DNA from: CAZWLY01 sp964634465
GTDB taxonomy: Bacteria > Desulfobacterota > Desulfarculia > G963662305
Assembly (NCBI GenBank): GCA_964634465.1
Contig: CAZWLY010000014.1
Coordinates: 1 to 64,000 of the forward strand
Direction of reading: 5' to 3'
Length of the DNA stretch: 64,000 nt
Part shown: piece after piece, positions 32,586 to 41,517 of the stretch
Layout of the letters: every line of letters begins with the position of its first letter
Position numbering within the stretch: position 1 is the stretch's first letter
Program-made: the position numbers and the translations under genes
Notes under the pieces: generated by a model
Database searches by the model: none
What the model was told of the DNA's origin: nothing
The model's input: the letters and a program-made list of their open reading frames with translations, nothing else

Positions 32586-35500
32586 GGTATCTCGGGCCCC
32601 TGGACGGGGGCGAGGGCCTGGAACACAAGCCCTCGGCCAAGTCCCCAGGCGGGTTGACCTATTTGGGGCCGCTTGAGACCGGCGACGACGCCGAGCGGCC
32701 CGGTTTCTGGGAGGAGATGGTCCGGCCCTACGTTCGCGGCTTCAAGAGCGCCGTGGCCGGCACCAACCAGTTGGCGGCCAACCTGTTCGGGGTGCTGGAT
32801 ACGGCGGCCAAGGGACTGAGCCAGGCGACCGGCCTGTCTTACGGCGACACCTTCAAGCTGGCCAGGGATTGGGCGGCCCAGAACGCCAAGGACTGGACGC
32901 CGGAGAAACTGGACGACCAGGGCCTGGTGGATCAGATCGTCGAGGGCGTGACCGAGGGCGTGTTGCGTCTGCCGGAGTACGCCACCTTCGGCCGGCTGAT
33001 GGGACCGGTGGCCGGCTTCGCCGCCCACGGGGCGCTCAGCGAGGCGGACAAGGATTGGCGGACCGCCGTGATGGGAGCGCTTCAAGGCGGGCTGACCGGC
33101 GGGCTCTTCGAGGTGACCAAGCCGCTCAAGCCGGTGTTGCGAGGGCTGTCTATCGGTACGCCGGCGGCCTGGTCGGCCCACCTGGCCGGGGCCGATGACA
33201 AAGAGGCCCTGGCGAGCGGCGTCTCTCTGGGGCTGTTCGGAGCCGTGGGGCACAAGGGGCGGATCGGGGTCCGCGAGGGCCTGGAGAGGCTCAGGCAAGA
33301 AGCCCGCGAGAGGCTTAGGGCTGAAGAGATCATCAAAGACGCGGCCGAGGAGTCGGGCCAGAAGGTGGTGGATGACGCCATCGACCTGATCTTCGACCTG
33401 AACGACGCCGGCCGCAAGCGGGAGATCGCCCGGCGGCTCGATGAGGCGCGGGGCCGGCGCCCCCTCGCCCAGGACGAGGCCGCCTGGCAAGAGGAGCTCA
33501 GGCGCCTGGAGGCCGAGGAGCCGACGGGCGGGATGACCATGCAAGAGGCCGAGGCGATTCGCCGGGCCCAAGCCGCTCGAAAACGGGAGGAGCGATACCG
33601 GATCAAAAAGGCGGCCTGGCGGGGCGAGGAATTGCCCGCCGACGAGCTGACGAGGCTGACCAAGCGCGAGCTGATCGAGATCGTCCAGGCCAAGACGGGC
33701 CAGCGACACAAGGAGTGGCGGTCGAAAGAGTGGTTGATCGCCCGCTACCTGGAAGGCTTGAAGCAGGGGACCGAAACCGGAAAGGACCTGGAGCCACCAC
33801 AAGATGTGGAATTGCCGAGCTCCACGCCGCCACAAGATGTTGGGGGTGTCGGCCTGGCCGGGAAGTGGATTCGCTCCGGATCGCTCAGGGGCCAGGTTGT
33901 CGAGGACCGGGGCAAGACGCTCTTGGTTCGCTCGGAGAAGGGGATCGAGGCCGAGATTCCCAACGGCCCCCAGGTGGAGGTCATCGAGGACCCGGCGGCC
34001 GGTTTCGGCGTCGATCTGGCCCGGCTCGCGCCCGGAGACAGGGTGGAGGACGTCAAGGGCAATACCGGCGCGGTGGAGAGTATCGACCGGGTGGACGGAG
34101 AGCTGTCGGTGATGGTCCGGGCCGACAAGGACGGCCAGGTTTCGGCCTGGCCGGTCGAGGGGATGAGGCTGGCGGCCGAGCGGGGGGCGCAGGAAGCCGT
34201 GACGCCCGAAGGGTTGAGGGACCGCCTGACGGAACAGAAGATCAGGGAGGATCAGACGCGGACCGATCTGTTCCAGGATCAGGATCCGAACATCGACCGA
34301 GCCGGAAAGCAGGATCAATCCAACATCTTCGATTTTACCGACAAGCCGGAGCGGGCCGGGGAGCGACCGCCCGCCGAGCCGGAGGCCCGCCTGGTCAGCG
34401 GCGAGGACAAGCTGGAGGACTGGATCAGGGAGCGGTTGAAGGAGGACGGCTACGGCACGCCCAGCCGGCCGACGCCTGATCCGTTGATCGCCTTCTTTGC
34501 CAGGAAGATGGGCTACCGCGGCGCGGAGACGCTGTGGGGCAAATCGGCCGCCCAGGAACTCTTGAAGCGCAAGAGATTGCTGTTCAAGCGCGGCGGCCTG
34601 TCGCCGGACTCGCTTTTGGACGAGGCCAAAGAGCTCGGCTTCGCCCCGCGTGAAATGGACTACGACGCCCTGTACGATTACCTGCTCGAGGCCAAGAGCG
34701 CAGCCGACCGCTACCACGAGGCGGCCGAGGAGTGGCGGTATCAGGCGACCAGGGAGCGGCCTGACGGCGGTTTCTACAGCCACCTGGAGCACCCGGACGG
34801 CCGGATCACCCTGCCGCCCGATGAGCGGGCCCGGCTGATCGAGGAGGTTTTTGAGTACAAGAAAAAGGCCTCGGAGTTGGGTCAACAGCCCAAATTGGTC
34901 ATGACCGGCGGACCGCCCGGAGCGGGCAAGTCAACCTCGCTCAAGGCGGCCGGCGTGAAGCCTGATCGGTTCGTGGAGGTGAACGCCGACCTGGTCAAAG
35001 AATTGGCCGGCCTGGATGATCGAGCCCCACAATTCCACGAGGATTCATCGGAGATAGCCAAGGAAGTCTTGGAGCGGGCCATGTCGGGCGGCTATCATGT
35101 GCTCTACGACTCGCTTCTGACCAACTTTCCCTTGGCCGATGGGTTGATCAAACGGGCCCTGGCCAAGGGGATGAAGGTTACGATCACCTTCAACAATATC
35201 GGGCCGATCACGTCCATTGTCAGGTCCAAGGTCCGGCGGCTCAAGGGTGAGACCAGACGGGATGTGCCGATCGAGGCGTCTCTGAAGGGCTGGAACCGGG
35301 CGCTGCCGACCTTCCTGGAGCTCTACAAGAAATGGGGCGACGATCCCAGGATCAACTGGTACCTGGTGGACAACAACGTGGACGGTCGTAAGCCGGTTAA
35401 CGTGTTCCAGAAGGTGGATGGGAGGCTGACCATCTTCGATCGGGAACACTTTGACTTCCTGATGAATACCGATTATAATAGAATTATCACCGACAATGGT

Positions 35501-38215
35501 GAGGTGCGATATGAGAGAGCTACTCCGACGACTAAGAGGGGAGCCAGAGCCCATCTGGCGCGTGCAGATCGAAGAATCCGACGACTTAGAGAAGGCGATT
35601 ATTCAGTCCATGTTGAACCTCGGATCGGATCTCCAGAAGGATACGTCCCGCCAGGAGCAGAAGAGCGAGCCGAACCGGGCCGAGAAGGCCTAGACGACAC
35701 AGAACCGACCCACCTCGGCGCCGGCCCGGCGCCGATCCATGTCAAGCAGTCCATCGCCCAGATCGAGGCCAAGCACCCGGCGCTCAAGCGCCACCTGGAG
35801 CGCATCCGTGACTTTCTCCACGGCCAGCGGGTGGCCGGCGAGACCTCGGCCAGGGGGGAGACGTTCACCCGCTACGCCGAGTTCAAGCAGGCCTGGATCG
35901 GCCAGGAAAAGAAGCTCAGGAACGAGCTGGCCATCGTCTCCCGCCAGTGGGTCAAAGACGTGCCCGATCTGCTGGACCGGGAGGCGGCGACCATCTACTC
36001 CGAGTACAAGTCGAACTTCAAGCTGGCCCGAGAGCTGGCGGCCAAGATCAAGGACCCCGACGTCCGGGACCATGTCGAGGAACTGATCGACCGGGCCGAG
36101 AAGATCAAGCGGGCCGAGAACGACCATTACCGCCGACTGAGAGCCTACGCCCAATATTTCGACCGCAACACCTACCAGATCGGCCTGGAGGCGGAGCGGG
36201 CCAAGATGCTCAGCCTCATCCGCGGCGCCAACGTGGAGTACGTCCATCACTGGTGGCAGCAGGACACGCCCCAGGTCGAGCTTATTCCCGGCGAGGGCGG
36301 CGGCACCGGGCCCAGGGCGGCGGCCAGGCAGCACCGGCAGTATTACCGGGGCTACATCGAGGGGATAGCCGAGGGGAAGAGGCCGGAGACCCTGGACCGG
36401 GGCCGGCTGTATTTGAAGTACGTCGATGAGGTGCAGCATGATCTGAGGCTGCATCAACTGCTAAACGACCTGTGGGAGATCAAGATTTCCGAGGGCGAGC
36501 ACGAGGGCAAGCGAATTTGGGGGCTGACCGGCCACCCGGACGTGGAGGGCCCGGACTTTGTCGAGGTCGATCTGGGCGGTTTCCGCCGGCTGGCCTACCG
36601 GCCGATGACCTATGACGAACAGACCAAGCTCTTTAAGCTCTTGAGCGCCAAGGACATCGAGGCCGGCCAGGCGCCGATCGGCACGGTGGCTATTCCGGAG
36701 AAGATCAGAGTCTACCGGCCCATCGCCGAGGACATCAAGGCCCTGTTCGCCGTCAGCAAGCTGGAGAACTGGCGGCCCTGGGAGATGGCCAAGAAGGTCA
36801 ACTATATCATGAAGCGGGCCAAGCTGGCCGCCTCGGGGTTCCATCACCTGGCCTTTGTTAGAAACAACCTGGTCTTGGCCGGGCCGCTTCGCCTCCTGGC
36901 TAACTGGCGGCATTTCAATCCCTTCGGCGGCTTCCACAAAACCGGGTTGAAGTCGTTGGAAGAGGCGGTTCGGGGGCGGAAACACCTGATTAAGACCAAG
37001 CTGACCGGCGGCGAGGTCGATTCGACGCCGATCATACAGCGGGCCCTGGAGCGCGGGATCTTGACCCTGTCCGAGGGCCAGATGGCCGATTATCTCCACG
37101 GCCGCGACCTGCCCGAGAAGATGCGTTCGGACTGGGCCGACGCCATCGACGAGATCGACGCTCCCAAAGGCAACAAGGTGGTCAACGCGGCCAAGACGGT
37201 CATCCGCAAGTTTGACGAGGCGTTGTGGGACCGGGCCTACGTCGGCAGCAAGGTAACGGCGTTTCTTCTGGAATACGAGCGCTACCGAAAGGCCCATCCG
37301 GAGTGGAGCCTGGACCGGGTGCTTGATACGGCGGCCAGGGACATCAACAACCTCTACGGCGGACTGGAGTACCGGTTGATCAATAACGGCGCGGCCAGGG
37401 CCAAGGTGGCCCAGGACGCGGCCCGCATGTTTCTGTTGGCGCCGGACTGGACCGAATCCAACTGGCGCTACTTCTTTTCCGGAATGAGGGAGCTGGCCAG
37501 GGGAGTCAACCAGATCGCCGGCCTGAAGGCCCCCACGGCCTGGTTTAGCGGGCCGGGGGCGAACCTGATCAAGATCGGGATGTGGTGGGCGCTCGTCACC
37601 CAGTTGACCAACATGGCCCTGAACGACGGGGAAACGACCTGGAAACACGAGCGGGCCAAAAAGCTCTACGCCAAGATTCCGAAGAACTCGGCCATCGGCC
37701 GGGCGCTGGGTTTCAAGGAGGATTACTACATCGACCTGCTGGGCCACCTGATCGAGCCGGGCAAGGTGGCGCTCAGGGGCGAGACGCTGGCCGAAGGGAT
37801 CGAGCGCCATTTCTTCTACAAACTGTCTCAGATCGCCGGCGTGTTGTATGACGTGGTCACACCCGGCGGTTATGACTGGGCCGGGCGGCATGCCGCCGGG
37901 CTTAACGACCTTCTCAAAGGTAAGTTGACTGGATCCCGGTACAAGAAACCCGAAGGTGCGTTGGGCAAGTGGCCCGGTGTGGCGGTGAACACGGCCCGGC
38001 GGTTCTTGCCGATCCCGGCGGACGCCGCCCTGGAGATGGCCTTGGGAACAAAAGAGGCGCCCGAGACGATCGGCTCGGTCTTCGGCCTCCATTTGACGCC
38101 GGACTGGAGCGCTCGCGGCCGCCGGCGCCGGCGGGAGCAAAGCGCCTACCAGGCGTTCAAGGCTCGGCAGCGAGCGGCCAGACGTCGCCGGCGAACGAGG
38201 GTAATGTTGCCATGA
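32573..38215 (+). CDS. 1880-residue polyvalent protein with zeta-toxin-type kinase domain
   Basis: Continuous 1880-residue frame, likely injected with the DNA. N-terminal part is amphipathic/hydrophobic (YATFGRLMGPVAGFAAHGAL). A small KOW/SH3-like stretch is at about 430-470. The kinase domain has Walker A GGPPGAGKST (residues 779-788), FVEVNADLVKELAG (substrate-side Asp), VLYDSLLTNF and a C-terminal NWYLVDNNVDG, as in zeta toxins/P-loop kinases. The C-terminal third (about 1550-1750) has the NNLYGGLEYRL ... FLLAPDWTESNW layout seen in large polyvalent phage proteins. Codon use breaks down at residues ~980-1040, where another gene is embedded, so it may in reality be two proteins. Confidence 0.75.
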   Translation: MGGLRYLGPLDGGEGLEHKPSAKSPGGLTYLGPLETGDDAERPGFWEEMVRPYVRGFKSAVAGTNQLAANLFGVLDTAAKGLSQATGLSYGDTFKLARDWAAQNAKDWTPEKLDDQGLVDQIVEGVTEGVLRLPEYATFGRLMGPVAGFAAHGALSEADKDWRTAVMGALQGGLTGGLFEVTKPLKPVLRGLSIGTPAAWSAHLAGADDKEALASGVSLGLFGAVGHKGRIGVREGLERLRQEARERLRAEEIIKDAAEESGQKVVDDAIDLIFDLNDAGRKREIARRLDEARGRRPLAQDEAAWQEELRRLEAEEPTGGMTMQEAEAIRRAQAARKREERYRIKKAAWRGEELPADELTRLTKRELIEIVQAKTGQRHKEWRSKEWLIARYLEGLKQGTETGKDLEPPQDVELPSSTPPQDVGGVGLAGKWIRSGSLRGQVVEDRGKTLLVRSEKGIEAEIPNGPQVEVIEDPAAGFGVDLARLAPGDRVEDVKGNTGAVESIDRVDGELSVMVRADKDGQVSAWPVEGMRLAAERGAQEAVTPEGLRDRLTEQKIREDQTRTDLFQDQDPNIDRAGKQDQSNIFDFTDKPERAGERPPAEPEARLVSGEDKLEDWIRERLKEDGYGTPSRPTPDPLIAFFARKMGYRGAETLWGKSAAQELLKRKRLLFKRGGLSPDSLLDEAKELGFAPREMDYDALYDYLLEAKSAADRYHEAAEEWRYQATRERPDGGFYSHLEHPDGRITLPPDERARLIEEVFEYKKKASELGQQPKLVMTGGPPGAGKSTSLKAAGVKPDRFVEVNADLVKELAGLDDRAPQFHEDSSEIAKEVLERAMSGGYHVLYDSLLTNFPLADGLIKRALAKGMKVTITFNNIGPITSIVRSKVRRLKGETRRDVPIEASLKGWNRALPTFLELYKKWGDDPRINWYLVDNNVDGRKPVNVFQKVDGRLTIFDREHFDFLMNTDYNRIITDNGEVRYERATPTTKRGARAHLARADRRIRRLREGDYSVHVEPRIGSPEGYVPPGAEERAEPGREGLDDTEPTHLGAGPAPIHVKQSIAQIEAKHPALKRHLERIRDFLHGQRVAGETSARGETFTRYAEFKQAWIGQEKKLRNELAIVSRQWVKDVPDLLDREAATIYSEYKSNFKLARELAAKIKDPDVRDHVEELIDRAEKIKRAENDHYRRLRAYAQYFDRNTYQIGLEAERAKMLSLIRGANVEYVHHWWQQDTPQVELIPGEGGGTGPRAAARQHRQYYRGYIEGIAEGKRPETLDRGRLYLKYVDEVQHDLRLHQLLNDLWEIKISEGEHEGKRIWGLTGHPDVEGPDFVEVDLGGFRRLAYRPMTYDEQTKLFKLLSAKDIEAGQAPIGTVAIPEKIRVYRPIAEDIKALFAVSKLENWRPWEMAKKVNYIMKRAKLAASGFHHLAFVRNNLVLAGPLRLLANWRHFNPFGGFHKTGLKSLEEAVRGRKHLIKTKLTGGEVDSTPIIQRALERGILTLSEGQMADYLHGRDLPEKMRSDWADAIDEIDAPKGNKVVNAAKTVIRKFDEALWDRAYVGSKVTAFLLEYERYRKAHPEWSLDRVLDTAARDINNLYGGLEYRLINNGAARAKVAQDAARMFLLAPDWTESNWRYFFSGMRELARGVNQIAGLKAPTAWFSGPGANLIKIGMWWALVTQLTNMALNDGETTWKHERAKKLYAKIPKNSAIGRALGFKEDYYIDLLGHLIEPGKVALRGETLAEGIERHFFYKLSQIAGVLYDVVTPGGYDWAGRHAAGLNDLLKGKLTGSRYKKPEGALGKWPGVAVNTARRFLPIPADAALEMALGTKEAPETIGSVFGLHLTPDWSARGRRRRREQSAYQAFKARQRAARRRRRTRVMLP
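35451..35479 (+). promoter_or_regulatory. Near-consensus sigma-70 promoter inside the polyvalent gene
   Basis: TTGACT (35451-35456) and a perfect TATAAT (35474-35479) are separated by 17 bp, in an unusually AT-rich patch. The expected transcript start (~35486) is ~25 nt before the ATG of the embedded gene. Confidence 0.72.
35511..35693 (+). CDS. Embedded 60-residue protein (possible partner of the zeta-like kinase)
   Basis: 60 residues in the +1 frame of the polyvalent gene, just 3' of its kinase domain. GAGGTG lies 6 nt before the ATG at 35511 and a near-consensus promoter lies upstream. By hand count the third-position GC is about 75% in this frame against about 36% in the long frame over the same codons, so this is the better-looking coding frame. 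The product is helical and charged (WRVQIEESDDLEKAIIQSML). An antidote or regulator role is speculation from position. Confidence 0.65.
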   Translation: MRELLRRLRGEPEPIWRVQIEESDDLEKAIIQSMLNLGSDLQKDTSRQEQKSEPNRAEKA

Positions 38216-38454
38216 CGGAAATTCTGGCGCTGATGAACACCGGGGCGGCCGCGGCCGCCGGCGGCGGGCTCGGAATCACGGCCGGCCTGCTGGTTACGGT
38301 TTACGTCGGGGTGAAGTTGAAAAACTTCTCCGAGCGATTGGAAGAGATCAAGGGCGACATCTACAAGATTCGGAGCGATGAGGCGCAGTGCAAAAAGGAC
38401 CTCGGTGAGCGTGTCGCCAAGCTGGAGGGGCGGCTGAATGGCAGACCTGCCTGA
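38212..38454 (+). CDS. Holin-like protein
   Basis: 80 residues: one clear membrane span (AAAAAGGGLGITAGLLVTVYVGV, about 12-34) followed by a charged helical C-terminus (NFSERLEEIKGDIYKIRSDE). The size and its place directly before the endolysin fit a small single-span holin or lysis regulator. ATGA overlap with the giant gene. Confidence 0.65.
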   Translation: MTEILALMNTGAAAAAGGGLGITAGLLVTVYVGVKLKNFSERLEEIKGDIYKIRSDEAQCKKDLGERVAKLEGRLNGRPA

Positions 38455-38854
38455 GATTTCTTCCCTGGATGCGGCCGACATCCTGGCGGCGACGATTTAC
38501 CTGGAGGCGAGGGGGGAGCCCCTTCTGGGGCAGATCGCCGTGGCCGAGGTGATCGCCAATCGGCGGGCCGATCGACGCTGGCCGAACACCTGGGAGGGGG
38601 TTTGTCTTCAGCGTCAGCAGTTTTCGGCCTGGCTGGACCCGGATTGTGTCCGGCGAATCGACTGGGGCTCAGAGGCGTATCTGCAAGCCCGGTGGATCGC
38701 CAGGGGGATGATTCAGGGTCTGATTCACCAGGACGTGACCGGCGGCGCGAACCACTACCTGAACCCCTACGCCTGCGTGAAGCTGCCTAAATGGGGCCGG
38801 CGGACGGATAAGATCACGACCGTTATCGGGAAGCATACGTTCTATAGGTTTTAA
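38438..38854 (+). CDS. SleB-type cell wall hydrolase (endolysin)
   Basis: 138 residues. ILAATIYLEARGEPLLGQIAVAEVIANRRADRRWPNT and VCLQRQQFSAWL are signatures of the Hydrolase_2/SleB family, with the catalytic Glu in YLEARGE. GGANHYLNP occurs near the C-terminus. It would cleave peptidoglycan at lysis. No signal peptide, so it needs the holin. Last phage gene before attR. Confidence 0.9.
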   Translation: MADLPEISSLDAADILAATIYLEARGEPLLGQIAVAEVIANRRADRRWPNTWEGVCLQRQQFSAWLDPDCVRRIDWGSEAYLQARWIARGMIQGLIHQDVTGGANHYLNPYACVKLPKWGRRTDKITTVIGKHTFYRF

Positions 38855-38858
38855 TGAG

Positions 38859-38887
38859 GCTAGTCATTTGCTAGTCAAAGCTAGTCA
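38859..38887. promoter_or_regulatory. Arm-type integrase sites, right end (GCTAGTCA x3)
   Basis: GCTAGTCA at 38859-38866, 38870-38877 and 38880-38887 (spacing 11 and 10 bp), directly inside attR and in opposite orientation to the two copies inside attL. Fits arm-type binding sites of the tyrosine integrase. Confidence 0.65.
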
Positions 38888-38920
38888 AAAAGGGGTTACG
38901 CCATGTGACGTAACCCCTTG
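38886..38920 (-). terminator. tRNA-Lys terminator, completed by phage DNA
   Basis: Read on the minus strand, the stem GGGGTTACG/CGTAACCCC is followed by TTTTT, which comes from the phage side of attR. The copy at attL has the same stem but a poor T tract (CTCTTAC). Confidence 0.7.
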
Positions 38921-38972
38921 AAATCCTTGGTGGGCCGTCAGGGAATCGAACCCCGAACCTAATGATTAAGAG
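38891..38972. repeat. attR: 82-bp attachment direct repeat
   Basis: Identical to 990-1071. Here the repeat continues into the rest of tRNA-Lys, so the tRNA is intact. The prophage between the repeats is ~37.9 kb. Confidence 0.93.
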
Positions 38973-39003
38973 TCATTTGCTCTGCCAGTTGAGCTAACGG
39001 CCC
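38928..39003 (-). tRNA. tRNA-Lys (anticodon CUU), CCA encoded
   Basis: 76 nt including CCA. Acceptor stem GGGCCGT/ACGGCCC, anticodon arm AATGA-CTCTTAA-TCATT giving anticodon CTT, and T arm with GGTTCGATTCC-type loop. Complement strand. The 3' half is the attachment core of the prophage. Confidence 0.96.
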
Positions 39004-39016
39004 GTGCGAGTAATGT

Positions 39017-39045
39017 TGTTTAACCCCACCGAAACCGGATGTCAA
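39017..39045 (-). promoter_or_regulatory. tRNA-Lys promoter
   Basis: On the minus strand a perfect TTGACA (39040-39045) is 17 bp from a weak TAAACA (39017-39022), ending 13 nt before the tRNA 5' end. Confidence 0.55.
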
Positions 39046-39068
39046 GGAGAAATAGCGCTCGATAGGCG

Positions 39069-39098
39069 TTGACATCCCTCCGACCCCCAGGGTACGAT
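39069..39098 (+). promoter_or_regulatory. Promoter of the DUF1992 gene
   Basis: TTGACA (39069-39074) and TACGAT (39093-39098), 18 bp apart, ~36 nt upstream of the ATG at 39135. No other promoter is visible before livM, so it may also read into the liv operon. Confidence 0.55.
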
Positions 39099-39134
39099 TT
39101 AGTCTATTCCGCGAAGGGCGGTATCGCCAGAGAC

Positions 39135-39515
39135 ATGGATACCTTGTCCAAGATCGCCGAACGTCGCATTCAAGAAGCGCTGGAGAAAGGCAAACTGGAC
39201 GACCTTCCCGGTCAGGGGAAGCCGATCGTCTTCGAGGACGACCGGGGCGTGCCCGAAGACCTGCGGTTGGCTTACAAGATTCTCAAGAACACCGGCATCA
39301 CGCCCCCCGAGGTGGAGCTTAGAAACAGGATCGCCACCACCAAAGAGCTTTTGGCCGGGCTGGAGGACGAACAGGAAAAACTGGAAGCCATAAAGCGACT
39401 CAACGTCTTGATGCTCAAGTTGAACATGGGGCGGCAGTGTCCGATCACCATTGACGACGACAGCGATTATTACGCCAAAGTGGTCGAAAGACTCGGCCGC
39501 AAAAAGCAGAAGTAA
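39135..39515 (+). CDS. DUF1992 (DnaJC28-domain-like) protein
   Basis: 126 residues. The N-terminus (SKIAERRIQEALEKGKLDDLPGQGKPI) is diagnostic of DUF1992, the conserved domain of DnaJ homologue subfamily C member 28. The rest is a charged helical domain. Role unknown. The start is the ATG at 39135, where the family signature begins. Lies 18 nt upstream of livM. Confidence 0.88.
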   Translation: MDTLSKIAERRIQEALEKGKLDDLPGQGKPIVFEDDRGVPEDLRLAYKILKNTGITPPEVELRNRIATTKELLAGLEDEQEKLEAIKRLNVLMLKLNMGRQCPITIDDDSDYYAKVVERLGRKKQK

Positions 39516-39533
39516 GAGCGGGATCTCAGTTCC

Positions 39534-40601
39534 ATGGACATGAAGCGGTCCTATTTCGAAGACGTGCGCCTGTTCGACTCCGGTCCACAGGTTTTTTGGT
39601 TTATCGCCCTCTTGGCCGGGCTGGCCGCGTTTCCCTTCCTGGCCGGCAACTACTACATCTATGTCCTAAACTACGTCGCACTCCACGTCATCGTCGCCCT
39701 GGGTCTCAACATTTTGGTCGGCTACACCGGTCAGATCTCGCTGGGTCACGCCGGGTTCTTCGCCATCGGGTCCTACGGCACGGTCCTTTTGATGAACAAG
39801 CTCGGCCTGCCGCTCCTGGCGGCCCTGCCGATCGCGGCCATGATCTCGGCCCTGTTCGGCTTTCTGCTGGGCCTGCCGGCGCTCAGGCTCGAAGGGCCCT
39901 ACCTGGCCATCGCTACCCTCGGCTTCGGGTTGACCGTGGAGGTCATCTTCGAGAAGTGGGAGTTCTTCGGCGGCTCCAACGGCCCGCCGGTGCCCGAGTT
40001 TCCAACCCTGTTCTCGGGGGGATTGAACAAGGACCAGAACCTCTACTTCCTGATCATGATCGTTGCCGTCATGGCTACCATCGCCGCCAGGAATCTGTTC
40101 AAGACTCGAATCGGCCGGGCCTTCGTGGCCGTGCGCGACTCCGACATCGCCGCCTCGTGCATGGGCGTCAACCTGATGTACACCAAGACTCTGGCCTTCG
40201 CCGTCAGCGCCTTCTACACCGGCCTGGCCGGCGGTCTGTTCGCCTTCCATCTGGGCCAGATCGACCCGACCACCTTCAACCTGATGCTCTCGATCTTGTT
40301 CCTGGCCATGGTCGTCGTCGGCGGAGTGGCCTCCATTCTGGGCTCGGTCATGGGGGCGATACTCATCGCCGTCTTGAACCTCAAGCTCAAGGGCCTCCAG
40401 ATGGCCGACTTCGCCGCCATCCCGCTGGTCGGATCGTATATCGTCGAGTTCCTCCAGGCGTTTTTCATGGAAACCGCCATGGCCAACATCCAGTTCGTCG
40501 TCTACGGTCTAATCATGGTCCTGATCATGATCATCGAGCCCTTGGGGCTGTACGGTTTTTGGATCCGGACCAAGATATATTGGAAAACCTGGCCTTTCTA
40601 G
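39534..40601 (+). CDS. livM: Branched-chain amino acid ABC transporter permease LivM
   Basis: 355 residues with about 8-10 membrane spans. Motifs typical of LivM: GLNILVGYTGQISLGHAGFF, FGLPALRLEGPYLAIATLGF-like segment, and the cytoplasmic EAA-like loop TRIGRAFVAVRDSDIAASCMG. Forms the membrane channel with LivH. Substrates in this family include Leu, Ile, Val and sometimes amides or urea, which sequence alone cannot separate. Confidence 0.92.
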   Translation: MDMKRSYFEDVRLFDSGPQVFWFIALLAGLAAFPFLAGNYYIYVLNYVALHVIVALGLNILVGYTGQISLGHAGFFAIGSYGTVLLMNKLGLPLLAALPIAAMISALFGFLLGLPALRLEGPYLAIATLGFGLTVEVIFEKWEFFGGSNGPPVPEFPTLFSGGLNKDQNLYFLIMIVAVMATIAARNLFKTRIGRAFVAVRDSDIAASCMGVNLMYTKTLAFAVSAFYTGLAGGLFAFHLGQIDPTTFNLMLSILFLAMVVVGGVASILGSVMGAILIAVLNLKLKGLQMADFAAIPLVGSYIVEFLQAFFMETAMANIQFVVYGLIMVLIMIIEPLGLYGFWIRTKIYWKTWPF

Positions 40602-40610
40602 GAGCGGCTT

Positions 40611-41498
40611 TTGGACGCGATTCTGTCCCTCATTCAGGTTCTCCTCGGCGGCATCTCGGTCGGCGCGGCCTATGCTCTCTTGGCCACGGCCATGGTCATC
40701 ATCTACAAGACCAGCGAGGTCCTCAACTTCGCCCAGGGCGACATGGCCATGGTCACCGCCTTTTTCGCCTGGATGGTCCTGGCCGGTTGGGGCATGCCCT
40801 TCTGGGCCGGGCTGCCGGCGGCGCTCTTGTTCGCCGTCCTGGTCGGGCTGTGCTGCGAGTTCTTCTTCTTGAGACGGGCCAAGGAGCCCAACCTGTTGGG
40901 GTTGATCATCATCACCCTCGGCTTGGAGATGATCATCTTCGGCATGGCCTCCTGGAAGTGGGGCGCCGATCCCAAGGAGCTGCCCTTCCCCTTCACCCCC
41001 TGGGACACCATGGAGGTCGGCGGCCTGATTCTAAGCTACCTGGAGTTGACCACCGTGGTGATCGCCGGGCTGGTGATCGGCCTGCTCTTCCTCTTTTTCC
41101 GCTTCACCAAAGTGGGCGTGGCCATGAAAGCCACCCAGCTCAACCTGAGCGTGGCCCGGCTGATGGGCATTCGCACCCGGCGGATTCTTCTGTTCGCCTG
41201 GGGGTTGTCGGCCCTGATCGGCGGCTTGGGCGGCCTGCTCATCGGCCCCTCATCGACCCTCGATCCGTACATGATGTGGGATCCGATGATGAAGAGCTTC
41301 GCCGCCGCCGTCCTGGGCGGCATGACCTCGCTGCCGGGAGCGATCCTGGGCGGGGTGATCGTGGGCGTGGTCGAGAACCTTTTTGGATTCTACGTCTCCA
41401 CCGAGTTCAAATCGGTGGTGCCGTTCGCCATAATCGTGATCGTCCTTTGCGTCAAACCTTCAGGTCTTTTGGCCCGTCACTACGTCCGAAAGGTCTAA
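40611..41498 (+). CDS. livH: Branched-chain amino acid ABC transporter permease LivH
   Basis: 295 residues, TTG start after GGAG. Motifs of LivH: GGISVGAAYALLATAMVIIY, EVLNFAQGDMAMVTAF, and the coupling loop VGVAMKATQLNLSVARLMGI. About eight membrane spans. Follows livM by 9 nt. Confidence 0.92.
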   Translation: MDAILSLIQVLLGGISVGAAYALLATAMVIIYKTSEVLNFAQGDMAMVTAFFAWMVLAGWGMPFWAGLPAALLFAVLVGLCCEFFFLRRAKEPNLLGLIIITLGLEMIIFGMASWKWGADPKELPFPFTPWDTMEVGGLILSYLELTTVVIAGLVIGLLFLFFRFTKVGVAMKATQLNLSVARLMGIRTRRILLFAWGLSALIGGLGGLLIGPSSTLDPYMMWDPMMKSFAAAVLGGMTSLPGAILGGVIVGVVENLFGFYVSTEFKSVVPFAIIVIVLCVKPSGLLARHYVRKV

Positions 41499-41517
41499 TT
41501 ATTCAAGGAGGGTGGTT

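Noticed and set aside
32582..34885. 767-codon minus-strand frame opposite the polyvalent gene
   Set aside because: Composition is that of a reverse-strand shadow, with no ribosome site and no recognisable domains.
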